36,482 bases of DNA, taken from contig CAKZVC010000022.1 of assembly GCA_937922235.1 (NCBI GenBank), forward strand, positions 1 through 36,482, read 5' to 3'. Shown in pieces: positions 7,951 to 14,465 of this stretch (the stretch's first letter is position 1; each line of letters opens with the position of its first letter). The notes under the pieces are model-generated. The model was given only the letters and a program-made list of their open reading frames with translations, ran no database searches and had not been told where the DNA came from. A program made the translations under genes and the position numbers. The stretch is from an uncultured Acidimicrobiales bacterium. Its GTDB lineage: Bacteria > Actinomycetota > Acidimicrobiia > Acidimicrobiales > SHLQ01.

Positions 7951-7988
7951 GAGGAGACACAATATGACACTTCCTCCCACCAAAGCAA
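7951..7988 (-). promoter_or_regulatory. mraZ/dcw promoter overlapped by three MraZ-like boxes
   Basis: On the minus strand TTGCTT (7988-7983) and CATATT (7966-7961) form a -35/-10 pair with 16-nt spacing. Three direct repeats start exactly 10 nt apart: GTGGG at 7980-7976, GTGTC at 7970-7966 and GTGTC at 7960-7956. MraZ is known to bind three or four TGGG/GTGG-type direct repeats with about 10-bp period upstream of its own gene, so this is a likely autoregulatory operator. The second and third boxes are degenerate. Confidence 0.5.
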
Positions 7989-8223
7989 GCATCCTTTCCA
8001 TATTTCGTCAAATTCTTCGAGAACTTAAGCGCAGAGTGGTACATCTTCCTGCTAGAGTCGAACGTTTGTCCGATTTGACGACGCCAATTATCATTGAATT
8101 TTCAACCTTCGAGCTCTCTCCAGTGCCAGTCTGCCCTGGATTGCTGGATTGTGGCGCGAAGTGGGAGATATACCCAACAAATCTTGCAGCGGTCGCGATC
8201 GACAACAAAACGGCACTCCGCAA
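7989..8223. other. AT-richer intergenic region between mraZ and the lipoate-ligase-like gene
   Basis: This divergent region is visibly richer in A and T than its surroundings. It holds a small 7-bp hairpin at 8010-8026 with a TCG loop and no T run. No tRNA, convincing small ORF or full -35/-10 promoter could be assigned here. The frame of the downstream gene stays open back to 8149, but the extra residues do not resemble the family. Confidence 0.4.
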
Positions 8224-8229
8224 TACGAT
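8224..8229 (+). promoter_or_regulatory. -10 box of the lipoate-ligase-like gene
   Basis: TACGAT ends 9 nt before the ATG at 8239, so transcription would start at or within a few bases of the start codon. It is part of the TANNNT pattern seen at many genes in this window. Confidence 0.4.
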
Positions 8230-8238
8230 GTGGGCGAC

Positions 8239-8895
8239 ATGTTTGTCCCCGAATCGATCGCTGAAGATCCCGCCACCTTCCACGCTCGGACGTTCGACCA
8301 CGTCGACCACGCGCTTTGGGTGCCTGTGCTCTCTGCCCGGCGCACGCTCGTGCTCGGAAGCTCCCAGCTCCTCGACACCATCGATGAGCAGTACCTCGCC
8401 ACAAACTCGATCGCCACCGCCACCCGGCGCAGCGGCGGTGGAGCTGTTCTCGTCAGCTCGGTCGACCTTGTCTGGTTCGATGTCGTAATCAGCCGCGACA
8501 GCCAGCATTGGGTCGACGACGTCGGCCACTCGTTTACGTGGCTTGGGGCTGCTTGCCAGGCTGGGCTAGCTGACCTCGGGGTCGACACTTACATGCATCG
8601 CGGACGCTTGTCGCCAAGCACATGGTCGTCTCAGATCTGCTTTGCCGGGCTCGGACCGGGCGAGCTCACCATCGATGGACGCAAGGTTGTCGGTATGTCC
8701 CAGCGCCGCACTCGCACCCACGCTCGATTCCAGGTTGCGATCCTTCGCCATTGGAATGGGGCCGAACACGCGGCGATGCTCGCTGGACTCACAACCGAGG
8801 AACGAGCCGCTGCCTCGTCCGACCTCGAGCACGTAGCGGTCGGCTTATCCCACTCCCCCGATGAAATGCTCAACGCAGTTTTTGCGAATCTCTAG
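8239..8895 (+). CDS. Lipoate/biotin protein ligase (LplA/LipB-fold) family protein
   Basis: Probable transferase of the BPL/LplA/LipB fold, which attaches lipoyl, octanoyl or biotinyl groups to proteins. The 218-residue product has RRSGGGAVLV at about 62-71, matching the RRxGGGAV motif of LplA but with Val where His is common. It also has ELTIDGRKVVGMSQRRTR near 150, matching the region that holds the essential lysine. The C-terminal accessory domain of bacterial LplA is absent. ATG 8239 is preferred; in-frame TTG 8149 and GTG 8161 would add residues unlike the family. No lipoylated enzyme is encoded nearby to fix the substrate. Its stop shares the palindrome CTAG with the converging downstream gene. 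Confidence 0.75.
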   Translation: MFVPESIAEDPATFHARTFDHVDHALWVPVLSARRTLVLGSSQLLDTIDEQYLATNSIATATRRSGGGAVLVSSVDLVWFDVVISRDSQHWVDDVGHSFTWLGAACQAGLADLGVDTYMHRGRLSPSTWSSQICFAGLGPGELTIDGRKVVGMSQRRTRTHARFQVAILRHWNGAEHAAMLAGLTTEERAAASSDLEHVAVGLSHSPDEMLNAVFANL

Positions 8896-10979
8896 CGAAC
8901 CGTGTCCTGATCGAGGATGGTGTCCGTGCCCGAGTTTCCCTTGAGGTCGTCGATGTTTGCTCCGCCGGCAATGGTGTCGTCGCCATCGCCTCCACGAATC
9001 CAATCCCGGCCTTCGAATCCCCAGAGTGCATCGTTTCCGGCGCCACCCGACATCCGGTCCCAGCCGGTCGAGCCAACCATGTAGTCGTCTCCCGGGCCGC
9101 CCCACATCCGTGCCCCGGCGGTGTCCGCTTGCCGTGACGGCTGCGAGGGTGACGTGATCGGGCCTTGGCCTTCGTTGGCAAACATCCAGTCGTTGCCGCG
9201 CCCACCGAACATCTCGTCGGCACCGAGTTGCCCGCGCAGGTCGTCATCACCGGAGTCACCAAACATTTGGTCGCTACCCGCCCCGCCCCGAAGCTGATCG
9301 TCCCCGGCACCGCCGTGCATCGCGTCGTGGTGTTCGTCGCCATGAAGGTGGTCATTGCCTTGACGTCCGTAAAGCTCGTCATTACCGAAGCCCCCGTGGA
9401 GGTAATCGTTCCCAATGCCCCCGTCGAGGTAGTCCTCGCCTCCTAGCCCATAGAGGTTGTCATCGCCGGGGCCACCCCACAGCCGGTCGTCGCCCTTGTC
9501 GCTCCGGAGATCGTCGCCGCTGAGATGATCGTCGCCCGGCCCACCATCGAGGTGGTCGTCACCGCTGCCACCATCGAGGTGGTCGTCACCGCCTTGGCCG
9601 AACAGCTCATCGCTCCCGCCCGAACCGTCGAGTTGATCGTCGCCCAAACCGCCGCTCAGATGGTCGCCGTCATCGCCACCGCGAACCGTGTCATCTCCAT
9701 CCCCGCCGGAGACAACGTCGGCCCCTGCATTGCCGTCGATGAAGTCGGAACCGCTGCCTCCGAGAATCGTGTCATCACCCGCTCCCCCGACGACCATGTC
9801 GTCGCCGTTCCCGGCGTACACGGTGTCGTTGCCATTGCCGCCATTGATCTCGTCATCGCCCGAGAGGCTGCAAATAATGTCGTCGCCGCCCAGCCCGTGG
9901 ATGAGGTCTCGACCAGGCGTGCCGACGATGACGTCATCGCCAGGCGTGCCGATGTGGTGCGTCTGTCGCACGCCGCTGGAGACATCGATCGCTACGTAGG
10001 CGGTTGTGCCTCCGGTCGGCTCGAGTCCCGTACACGATCGGGCTAGGCCCGTTGGGCTGTTCAACCACGTGGGCGACCTCGGCTGGACACACGGCAGGTC
10101 CTGCGCCGACTCGAACTGAATGTCGTTGAGGGTGACGTACCCGAACGGCCCGTGAAATTCCATGCTGGTGCATTGCGCAGACGTCCATTCGGGGCCGCCG
10201 ATCTCGTCGATGCCGGAACCTCCGTTCACGGTCGATTCTTCGACGTAGACAAGCATGGCGTCGTTGCCCGGTCCGCCGTAGATGACTCCCCCGCCGTACT
10301 GGAAGAGATCGTTACCGGGGCCGCCGTATTGCGTTCCGGTGGCGCTGATCCAGTCGTTTCCGCCGCCACCGAAGACAGTGGCGCCGATGTCCCCTCCGTA
10401 GATCTCGTCATTGCCGAGGCCGCCGTAGATCGTGTTGGCTCCGAAACCGCCGCGGATCTCATCGCCGCTGCCCATGCCCCAGATGGTGTCGTCGCCGTTG
10501 TTGCCAATGAGCAGGTCCGGACCTGGGCCGCCGTAGATCGTGTCGGCCTGCGGTCCCCCCTCAATCCACACTCCGGTGGCATTCGTATCGCCAAACAGTG
10601 TGTCTTCGCCGTAACCGCCGAAGATCCGGTCGTCGTCCCCTTCGCCCGAGTGAAGCTCGTCGGGGCCGTAGCCGCCATAGACGCGATCGTTCCCATCTCC
10701 AGCCCAAACCTCATCGCTTCCTCCACCGGCGATGATGATGTCGTCACCGGCGCCGGCATAGATCGCATTGGCAGATGGGCCCGCGCAGATGTAGTCGTTG
10801 CCTTCTGTGCCAAGGATCTCGGCCGCATCGGAGCTGATCACGTTGAAGCCGGGAGGCGCGTTGCACCCGTCGGCAGCACCTGCTTGCGGGGCGACAAGCA
10901 CCGAGCTAACCAGAGCGACTACTAGCAGTCGCGCTACAGCCGTCGACTTTTGCACTCCGCCAGTAGGGAAACCGCTCAT
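8892..10979 (-). CDS. Secreted calcium-binding RTX-type repeat protein
   Basis: 695-residue protein with a Sec-type signal peptide (hydrophobic core at about 17-33, cleavage expected after AGA at 33-35). The rest is mostly GGxGxDxhx nonapeptide repeats, which fold as a calcium-binding parallel beta roll. Dozens of repeats fill residues 45-240 and 345-690. They are interrupted at about 240-340 by a non-repeat segment containing WTSAQC, LPCVQP and LARSCTGLE with cysteines that could pair. RTX proteins usually have a C-terminal type I secretion signal and no Sec signal; here it is the reverse, and no type I transporter is adjacent. An adhesin, matrix or exported binding protein is plausible, but the exact role is unknown. 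No enzymatic domain was recognised. Confidence 0.85.
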   Translation of the reverse strand: MSGFPTGGVQKSTAVARLLVVALVSSVLVAPQAGAADGCNAPPGFNVISSDAAEILGTEGNDYICAGPSANAIYAGAGDDIIIAGGGSDEVWAGDGNDRVYGGYGPDELHSGEGDDDRIFGGYGEDTLFGDTNATGVWIEGGPQADTIYGGPGPDLLIGNNGDDTIWGMGSGDEIRGGFGANTIYGGLGNDEIYGGDIGATVFGGGGNDWISATGTQYGGPGNDLFQYGGGVIYGGPGNDAMLVYVEESTVNGGSGIDEIGGPEWTSAQCTSMEFHGPFGYVTLNDIQFESAQDLPCVQPRSPTWLNSPTGLARSCTGLEPTGGTTAYVAIDVSSGVRQTHHIGTPGDDVIVGTPGRDLIHGLGGDDIICSLSGDDEINGGNGNDTVYAGNGDDMVVGGAGDDTILGGSGSDFIDGNAGADVVSGGDGDDTVRGGDDGDHLSGGLGDDQLDGSGGSDELFGQGGDDHLDGGSGDDHLDGGPGDDHLSGDDLRSDKGDDRLWGGPGDDNLYGLGGEDYLDGGIGNDYLHGGFGNDELYGRQGNDHLHGDEHHDAMHGGAGDDQLRGGAGSDQMFGDSGDDDLRGQLGADEMFGGRGNDWMFANEGQGPITSPSQPSRQADTAGARMWGGPGDDYMVGSTGWDRMSGGAGNDALWGFEGRDWIRGGDGDDTIAGGANIDDLKGNSGTDTILDQDTVR

Positions 10980-10987
10980 TGGGCACC

Positions 10988-10993
10988 AGGGTA
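10988..10993 (-). promoter_or_regulatory. -10 box of the RTX-repeat gene
   Basis: TACCCT on the minus strand ends 8 nt before the ATG at 10979, consistent with a leaderless or nearly leaderless mRNA. No Shine-Dalgarno sequence is present in the short gap. Confidence 0.45.
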
Positions 10994-11064
10994 CATCAGT
11001 GCTCCATATCGATGTCAGCGAATCTCGGCCACGCCGTCGAGCGCTGACTGTCAGACCGCCTAAC

Positions 11065-11070
11065 TACGGT
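11065..11070 (+). promoter_or_regulatory. -10 box of the winged-helix-like gene
   Basis: TACGGT ends 6 nt before the ATG at 11077, the spacing expected for a leaderless transcript. This -10 and the one at 10988-10993 lie in a 97-bp divergent region that also contains the palindrome CTGACTGTCAG at 11044-11054. Confidence 0.5.
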
Positions 11071-11076
11071 TTGGCC

Positions 11077-11478
11077 ATGGAATTGTGGGAAGTCCGTTCG
11101 AACGGAATTGACGGTGCGTTGCGCGGGCGGCCGCTTCGCTATGTGCTGGTCAAAGTCATGCATGGCGCCCACACGCCTATGAGCATTCCCGAGCTCGTCG
11201 AGGCCTGCGAAGCTGCCGGGGTCGTCTTTGTCGGTCGGGCCTCGAAGATCGTGTCCGACGCGTTGAGGTGGGAAGTACGCAGAGGTCGAATCATTCGTCT
11301 TGCCCGAGGAATCTACGTTGCTGGAAGTGCGCCCCGCAGCACGCTTTGGCGCATCCGTAGGCGCGTAGCCGAGTATTTCGACTACCTCGACCAGCTCATT
11401 CCGCCGATCACTCGATCGGCCGCCCAGCTGGCCCCGCTGCCAACCCAGTTGCGTATCGCAACGCCGCAGCTGCAGTAG
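11077..11478 (+). CDS. Small winged-helix-like protein of unknown function
   Basis: 133-residue basic protein. Residues 20-75 look like a winged helix-turn-helix: a helix RPLRYVLVKVM, then SIPELVEACEAAG, a recognition-like helix ASKIVSDALRWEVRRG, and a beta wing RIIRLARGIYVAG. The last pattern resembles the N-terminal DNA-binding domain of AbiEi-type antitoxins and related actinobacterial proteins, but no catalytic or toxin partner follows. It is divergent from the RTX-repeat gene and shares its upstream region, so it might regulate that gene; this is conjecture. ATG 11077 is chosen for the adjacent -10 box; the frame stays open upstream into the neighbouring gene. Confidence 0.6.
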   Translation: MELWEVRSNGIDGALRGRPLRYVLVKVMHGAHTPMSIPELVEACEAAGVVFVGRASKIVSDALRWEVRRGRIIRLARGIYVAGSAPRSTLWRIRRRVAEYFDYLDQLIPPITRSAAQLAPLPTQLRIATPQLQ

Positions 11479-11512
11479 GCCAAACCCGCGCCGTTGTTGC
11501 TCGAACGGACGC

Positions 11513-11558
11513 TTCGGCGCGCCCGCTCCCAGAAATCTTGACGTCCTGGCGCGCCGAA
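11513..11558. repeat. Perfect 11-bp inverted repeat with AscI-like arms
   Basis: TTCGGCGCGCC at 11513-11523 is matched by GGCGCGCCGAA at 11548-11558 across a 24-nt loop. It starts 35 nt after the winged-helix-like gene and may act as its terminator hairpin, although no T run follows. The 290-nt stretch 11479-11768 holds this repeat and the one at 11643-11711; I see no convincing gene in it. Confidence 0.45.
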
Positions 11559-11642
11559 CGGCCTTCGACGCGTTCTCACGGCACATCGAGAACCACGTTC
11601 GGCCCACTTCAGGCACGAACGCAAACACTGATCGCCTCATTC

Positions 11643-11711
11643 GCCCGTGTAGTAGCGACAATTGTCAGCGATCAATGATGCGAGTCTCGGAGTTGTCGCT
11701 ATGACACGGGC
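11643..11711 (+). repeat. 20-bp imperfect inverted repeat (RNA hairpin candidate)
   Basis: Arms 11643-11662 and 11692-11711 pair at 19 of 20 positions in plus-strand RNA, two of them G-U, leaving one A-G mismatch. In the minus-strand sense three positions fail. The loop is 29 nt, and the left arm runs into the palindrome GACAATTGTC at 11657-11666. It could be the end of a plus-strand transcript, a small RNA, or the remnant of a small mobile element. No target-site duplication was evident. Confidence 0.4.
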
Positions 11712-11768
11712 AGAACACCTGCGATCAACTCACGAAGCTCGTGCTTGCTCGGGTCGTCCGGCAACCGG

Positions 11769-12035
11769 CTAGAGGTACTTCCAGCTCTTGGCCCACTCGA
11801 GGTACTCGACGAACTGTTCTGGCTCGGGACGGCCACTGGTGTCGGCAAAGGCCGTCTCAAACCGAAAGTTCATCCATGACGAATCCGGAACCGGAAGATA
11901 CGGCCGGGTCTTCCACCACTGATCGGGGGCGTGCTGGCGGGCAAGCCGGCCAGCGGTCCGCCACAAGTCGGGCCGCTTGATAAGCGCCACAGCGTTCTTC
12001 AAGGCCCATGCAGGCGGTGCGGTCAGAGAAGCCAT
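11769..12035 (-). CDS. Small protein of unknown function (88 residues)
   Basis: Soluble 88-residue protein with a helical basic N-terminal half (LKNAVALIKRPDLWRTAGRL) and an aromatic C-terminal half (WWKTRPYLPVPDSSW, then FVEYLEWAKSWKYL). Eight Trp residues in 88 is high. I do not recognise a named family. A -10 box 7 nt before ATG 12035 and natural-looking composition argue that it is a real gene. A GTG at 12077 would add 14 residues with no supporting signal. It diverges from the moxR operon, which starts at 12170. Confidence 0.6.
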   Translation of the reverse strand: MASLTAPPAWALKNAVALIKRPDLWRTAGRLARQHAPDQWWKTRPYLPVPDSSWMNFRFETAFADTSGRPEPEQFVEYLEWAKSWKYL

Positions 12036-12042
12036 CGGCCAA

Positions 12043-12048
12043 ATGCTA
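12043..12048 (-). promoter_or_regulatory. -10 box of the 88-residue protein gene
   Basis: TAGCAT on the minus strand ends 7 nt before the ATG at 12035. There is no Shine-Dalgarno sequence, so a leaderless mRNA is expected. Confidence 0.5.
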
Positions 12049-12169
12049 CCTAAGGAAATATCGGGCGCACTCCCCACTGTTCAGACAGTGATGCCTTATC
12101 GCGGAGCGTGTACAACTATCCTGAGGAAACGCCTGAACTGCGGCGGCACTGATTTCGAGGAGCGCGCGG

Positions 12170-13138
12170 GTGACGACAACCCCCCAATCAACACGGTCTG
12201 AAACATTCTCTACGCTGTTTCGGTCGATCGTAGACAACATCGAAACCGTGATTCGGGGCAAACACGACACCGTTCAGCTCGCCGTTCTCGCCATGATCTC
12301 CGAAGGCCACGTGCTGCTCGAGGATTCACCCGGCCTCGGCAAGACCTCACTCGCAAAGGCAATGTCGGCAACGGTTGGCGGGTCGAGCGGTCGTATCCAA
12401 TTCACACCCGACCTTTTGCCCGCAGACGTCGTGGGCATGTCCATCTGGAACCGTGGAACCGGAGAATTTGAGTTCCGCCCGGGTGCCGTGTTTGCCAATG
12501 TCGTGCTCGCCGATGAGATCAACCGAGCCTCGCCGAAGACACAGTCGGCGCTCCTCGAGGCAATGGCTGAGCGTCAGGTGACCGTCGACCGCGCCACCCA
12601 CCCGCTCGCCAGCCCGTTCATGGTTATCGCAACACAGAACCCGCTCGACCATGAAGGCACCTACCCACTGCCAGAGAGCCAGCTCGATCGTTTCTTGATG
12701 AAACTTTCGCTCGGCTACCCCGATCGTGAAGCCGAGCTCGAAATTCTCGATCAACAAGGCGACGGCGCAACAGTTGACGAACTGAGCCCAGCAGTCACCC
12801 CTCAAGACGTCACCATGATGACAAACGCACTCGCATCCGTTCATGTGGCGCCGGAACTGAAGAACTACCTTCTCGACATCGCCAACGCCACCCGAACCCA
12901 TCCGGGATTGCGCCTCGGCCTGTCCCCTCGTGCTGTACTCAGTATGCAGCGGGTGGCGCGAGCCCTCGCCGCAGCATCTGGTCGAGCCTTCGTCATCCCC
13001 GACGATGTGAAGGCGCTCGCTCGCCCGGTCCTGGCCCACCGAGTGATGTTGACCCCTGAGTCGCAGCTTTCGGGAATGTCGGCGGCGGCGATCATCGACG
13101 ACGTCCTGGCCTCCGTTCCGGTTCCTAGCGTCAACTAG
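12170..13138 (+). CDS. MoxR family AAA+ ATPase
   Basis: 322-residue AAA+ ATPase of the MoxR type, thought to act as a chaperone for VWA/DUF58 proteins encoded next to it. Walker A is EDSPGLGKTS at about 48-57 (MoxR variant GxPGxGKT), Walker B VLADEINRA near 113, sensor 1 IATQNPLD near 152 and the arginine-finger region ESQLDRFLMK. The GTG start at 12170 is supported by GAGGAG at 12157-12162, 7 nt upstream, one of the few clear Shine-Dalgarno sequences here. A possible -10 TATCCT at 12117-12122 would give a leader of about 40 nt. The DUF58 gene starts 2 nt after its stop, forming an operon with a transglutaminase. Confidence 0.93.
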   Translation: MTTTPQSTRSETFSTLFRSIVDNIETVIRGKHDTVQLAVLAMISEGHVLLEDSPGLGKTSLAKAMSATVGGSSGRIQFTPDLLPADVVGMSIWNRGTGEFEFRPGAVFANVVLADEINRASPKTQSALLEAMAERQVTVDRATHPLASPFMVIATQNPLDHEGTYPLPESQLDRFLMKLSLGYPDREAELEILDQQGDGATVDELSPAVTPQDVTMMTNALASVHVAPELKNYLLDIANATRTHPGLRLGLSPRAVLSMQRVARALAAASGRAFVIPDDVKALARPVLAHRVMLTPESQLSGMSAAAIIDDVLASVPVPSVN

Positions 13139-13140
13139 CG

Positions 13141-14313
13141 ATGCCAACCTCGCGAGGATGGCTTGCGCTGGGATTCGGCGCTGTTGCGCTCATTGCCGGG
13201 CGCTTGTTCGGCATGGTCGAGCTCTACATCGTTGGCACAGCGCTCATCGCAATCGCTGTCGTTGCCATCGTCGTTGCGGTCATGCGTCCACTTCAGCTTG
13301 GGGTTGGCCGTTCGGTCACCCCGCCTCGGTTGCATGTTGGCTCGGTCGGCCGCGTCGAACTTGCTGTGCGCAACGGGCAAACGAAGACCCCAGTCATGCG
13401 AATGACCGATGCGGTCCAAGGCACTGCGGGCGCGCAGCTGTTCGTCAGCCCTCTGGCCTCAAACGAGGTCACCCGGGCGGCGTACAAGCTGCCGACCGAA
13501 CGCCGCGGAATTGTCACCGTGGGTCCCGTGAACTTCGAAGCTACCGATCCGTTCGGGCTCGCAACCCGGCGCTTCACCGCCCAGAGCGCAGGCAAGTTGG
13601 TCGTCTATCCCGAGGTGATTCCGCTGCCTCCCGCTCCGCCATCACCGGCAACCGAGCGGCGTTCGATGTCGGACACCCCCGAGTTTCTCGGCGGGCGCAG
13701 CGAGGAGTTCCATGCGCTTCGCCCCTATGTGCCCGGCGACGATATCCGCCGTATCAACTGGAGCGCATCAGCACGCCACGATGACCTCATTGTTCGCGAA
13801 GACGAAGCACCAACGCAGAACCACCTGACCGTGCTCCTCGATAATGCATCGCTCGACTCGATCCTTGCCGTCGACAAGGGCGCCACCGTTGCGGCCTCGC
13901 TGGTGTCGTCAATGCGCAATCGCTCCGACCCGTTCCGCTTATTGACAGTCGACGGCCATGACACCCAGTTTGTGCTCGGAACGTCCGGTGTCGAAAAGGC
14001 GCTGAGTGTCCTCGCCGTCGTCGAGCAGGCGCCGCGAGCAGCGTCGAGCGTCATCCCCCAAGATGCTCAAGGCGCCGTCGTGGTGGTTAGCGGACCAACG
14101 CCAACGATTTCTCGCTCCGAGCTCAGCCCGTACGGCCGAGTGATGTTCCTCACTATGGATCGCAGCGTATGGAGTGACAACGATGCGGTGACGCCCAGCA
14201 CGGCCGACGCAGCAGGCACCGAAATCCGTCTGCGACTCGGGTCGATCGACGACTTGGCCAGCCTGTGGACCCGATCGATCACTACGCTCCTGTCACGGTC
14301 GGCTGCCCGATGA
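13141..14313 (+). CDS. DUF58 domain protein
   Basis: 390-residue membrane-anchored protein with two N-terminal hydrophobic helices at about 6-42. An extracytoplasmic-type beta region follows (RRGIVTVGPVNFEATDPFGL), then the DUF58 core with FHALRPYVPGDDIRRINW, the family signature, and a VWA-like portion (LTVLLDNASLDS). DUF58 proteins are functionally linked to MoxR ATPases and membrane transglutaminases, in the same order as here; their molecular role is not well defined. The start ATG follows the moxR stop by 2 nt. The stop overlaps the ATG of a 51-codon ORF as ATGA. Confidence 0.9.
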   Translation: MPTSRGWLALGFGAVALIAGRLFGMVELYIVGTALIAIAVVAIVVAVMRPLQLGVGRSVTPPRLHVGSVGRVELAVRNGQTKTPVMRMTDAVQGTAGAQLFVSPLASNEVTRAAYKLPTERRGIVTVGPVNFEATDPFGLATRRFTAQSAGKLVVYPEVIPLPPAPPSPATERRSMSDTPEFLGGRSEEFHALRPYVPGDDIRRINWSASARHDDLIVREDEAPTQNHLTVLLDNASLDSILAVDKGATVAASLVSSMRNRSDPFRLLTVDGHDTQFVLGTSGVEKALSVLAVVEQAPRAASSVIPQDAQGAVVVVSGPTPTISRSELSPYGRVMFLTMDRSVWSDNDAVTPSTADAAGTEIRLRLGSIDDLASLWTRSITTLLSRSAAR

Positions 14314-14465
14314 TGGTCTTACGAGCGGGTAAGGATTCGCCAAACATGACGCCGATGCCCTTCCGTGCGCGTGGGCCAGCTGCCATGGTGGAACCTGTGC
14401 CCGTCCTGCCACCCTCAGATGCACCAGTTCCGTCAGGTCCCTCGTATGGAGTAGCGGCCGCATGA
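14310..14465 (+). CDS. 51-residue proline-rich protein between DUF58 and transglutaminase
   Basis: This small frame starts on the DUF58 stop (ATGA at 14310-14313) and ends on the transglutaminase start (ATGA at 14462-14465), so it fits exactly between two coupled genes. The product has 11 prolines in 51 residues, mostly in the C-terminal half (VEPVPVLPPSDAPVPSGPS), and no membrane helix. It may be a genuine small protein or a translated spacer that carries ribosomes to the next gene. I know of no family. The annotation rests on the two overlaps. Confidence 0.45.
   Translation: MMVLRAGKDSPNMTPMPFRARGPAAMVEPVPVLPPSDAPVPSGPSYGVAAA

Noticed and set aside
7411..8001. Alternative frame through mraZ with an ATG at 7950
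   Set aside because: It crosses the mraZ promoter and reads MraZ out of phase. The MraZ frame has conserved motifs and a strong Shine-Dalgarno sequence.
9165..10046. Long plus-strand open frames rich in Val and Ala opposite the RTX gene
   Set aside because: They are mirror images of the GGxGxDxh repeat codons on the minus strand. The product is a monotonous VVVTA/EV pattern with no start signals, while the minus frame has a signal peptide and a known repeat family.
10996..11661. Minus-strand open frame of about 220 codons across the winged-helix-like gene
   Set aside because: It is antisense to a better-supported gene with its own -10 box, and the product has no recognisable pattern. The frame stays open because of high GC.
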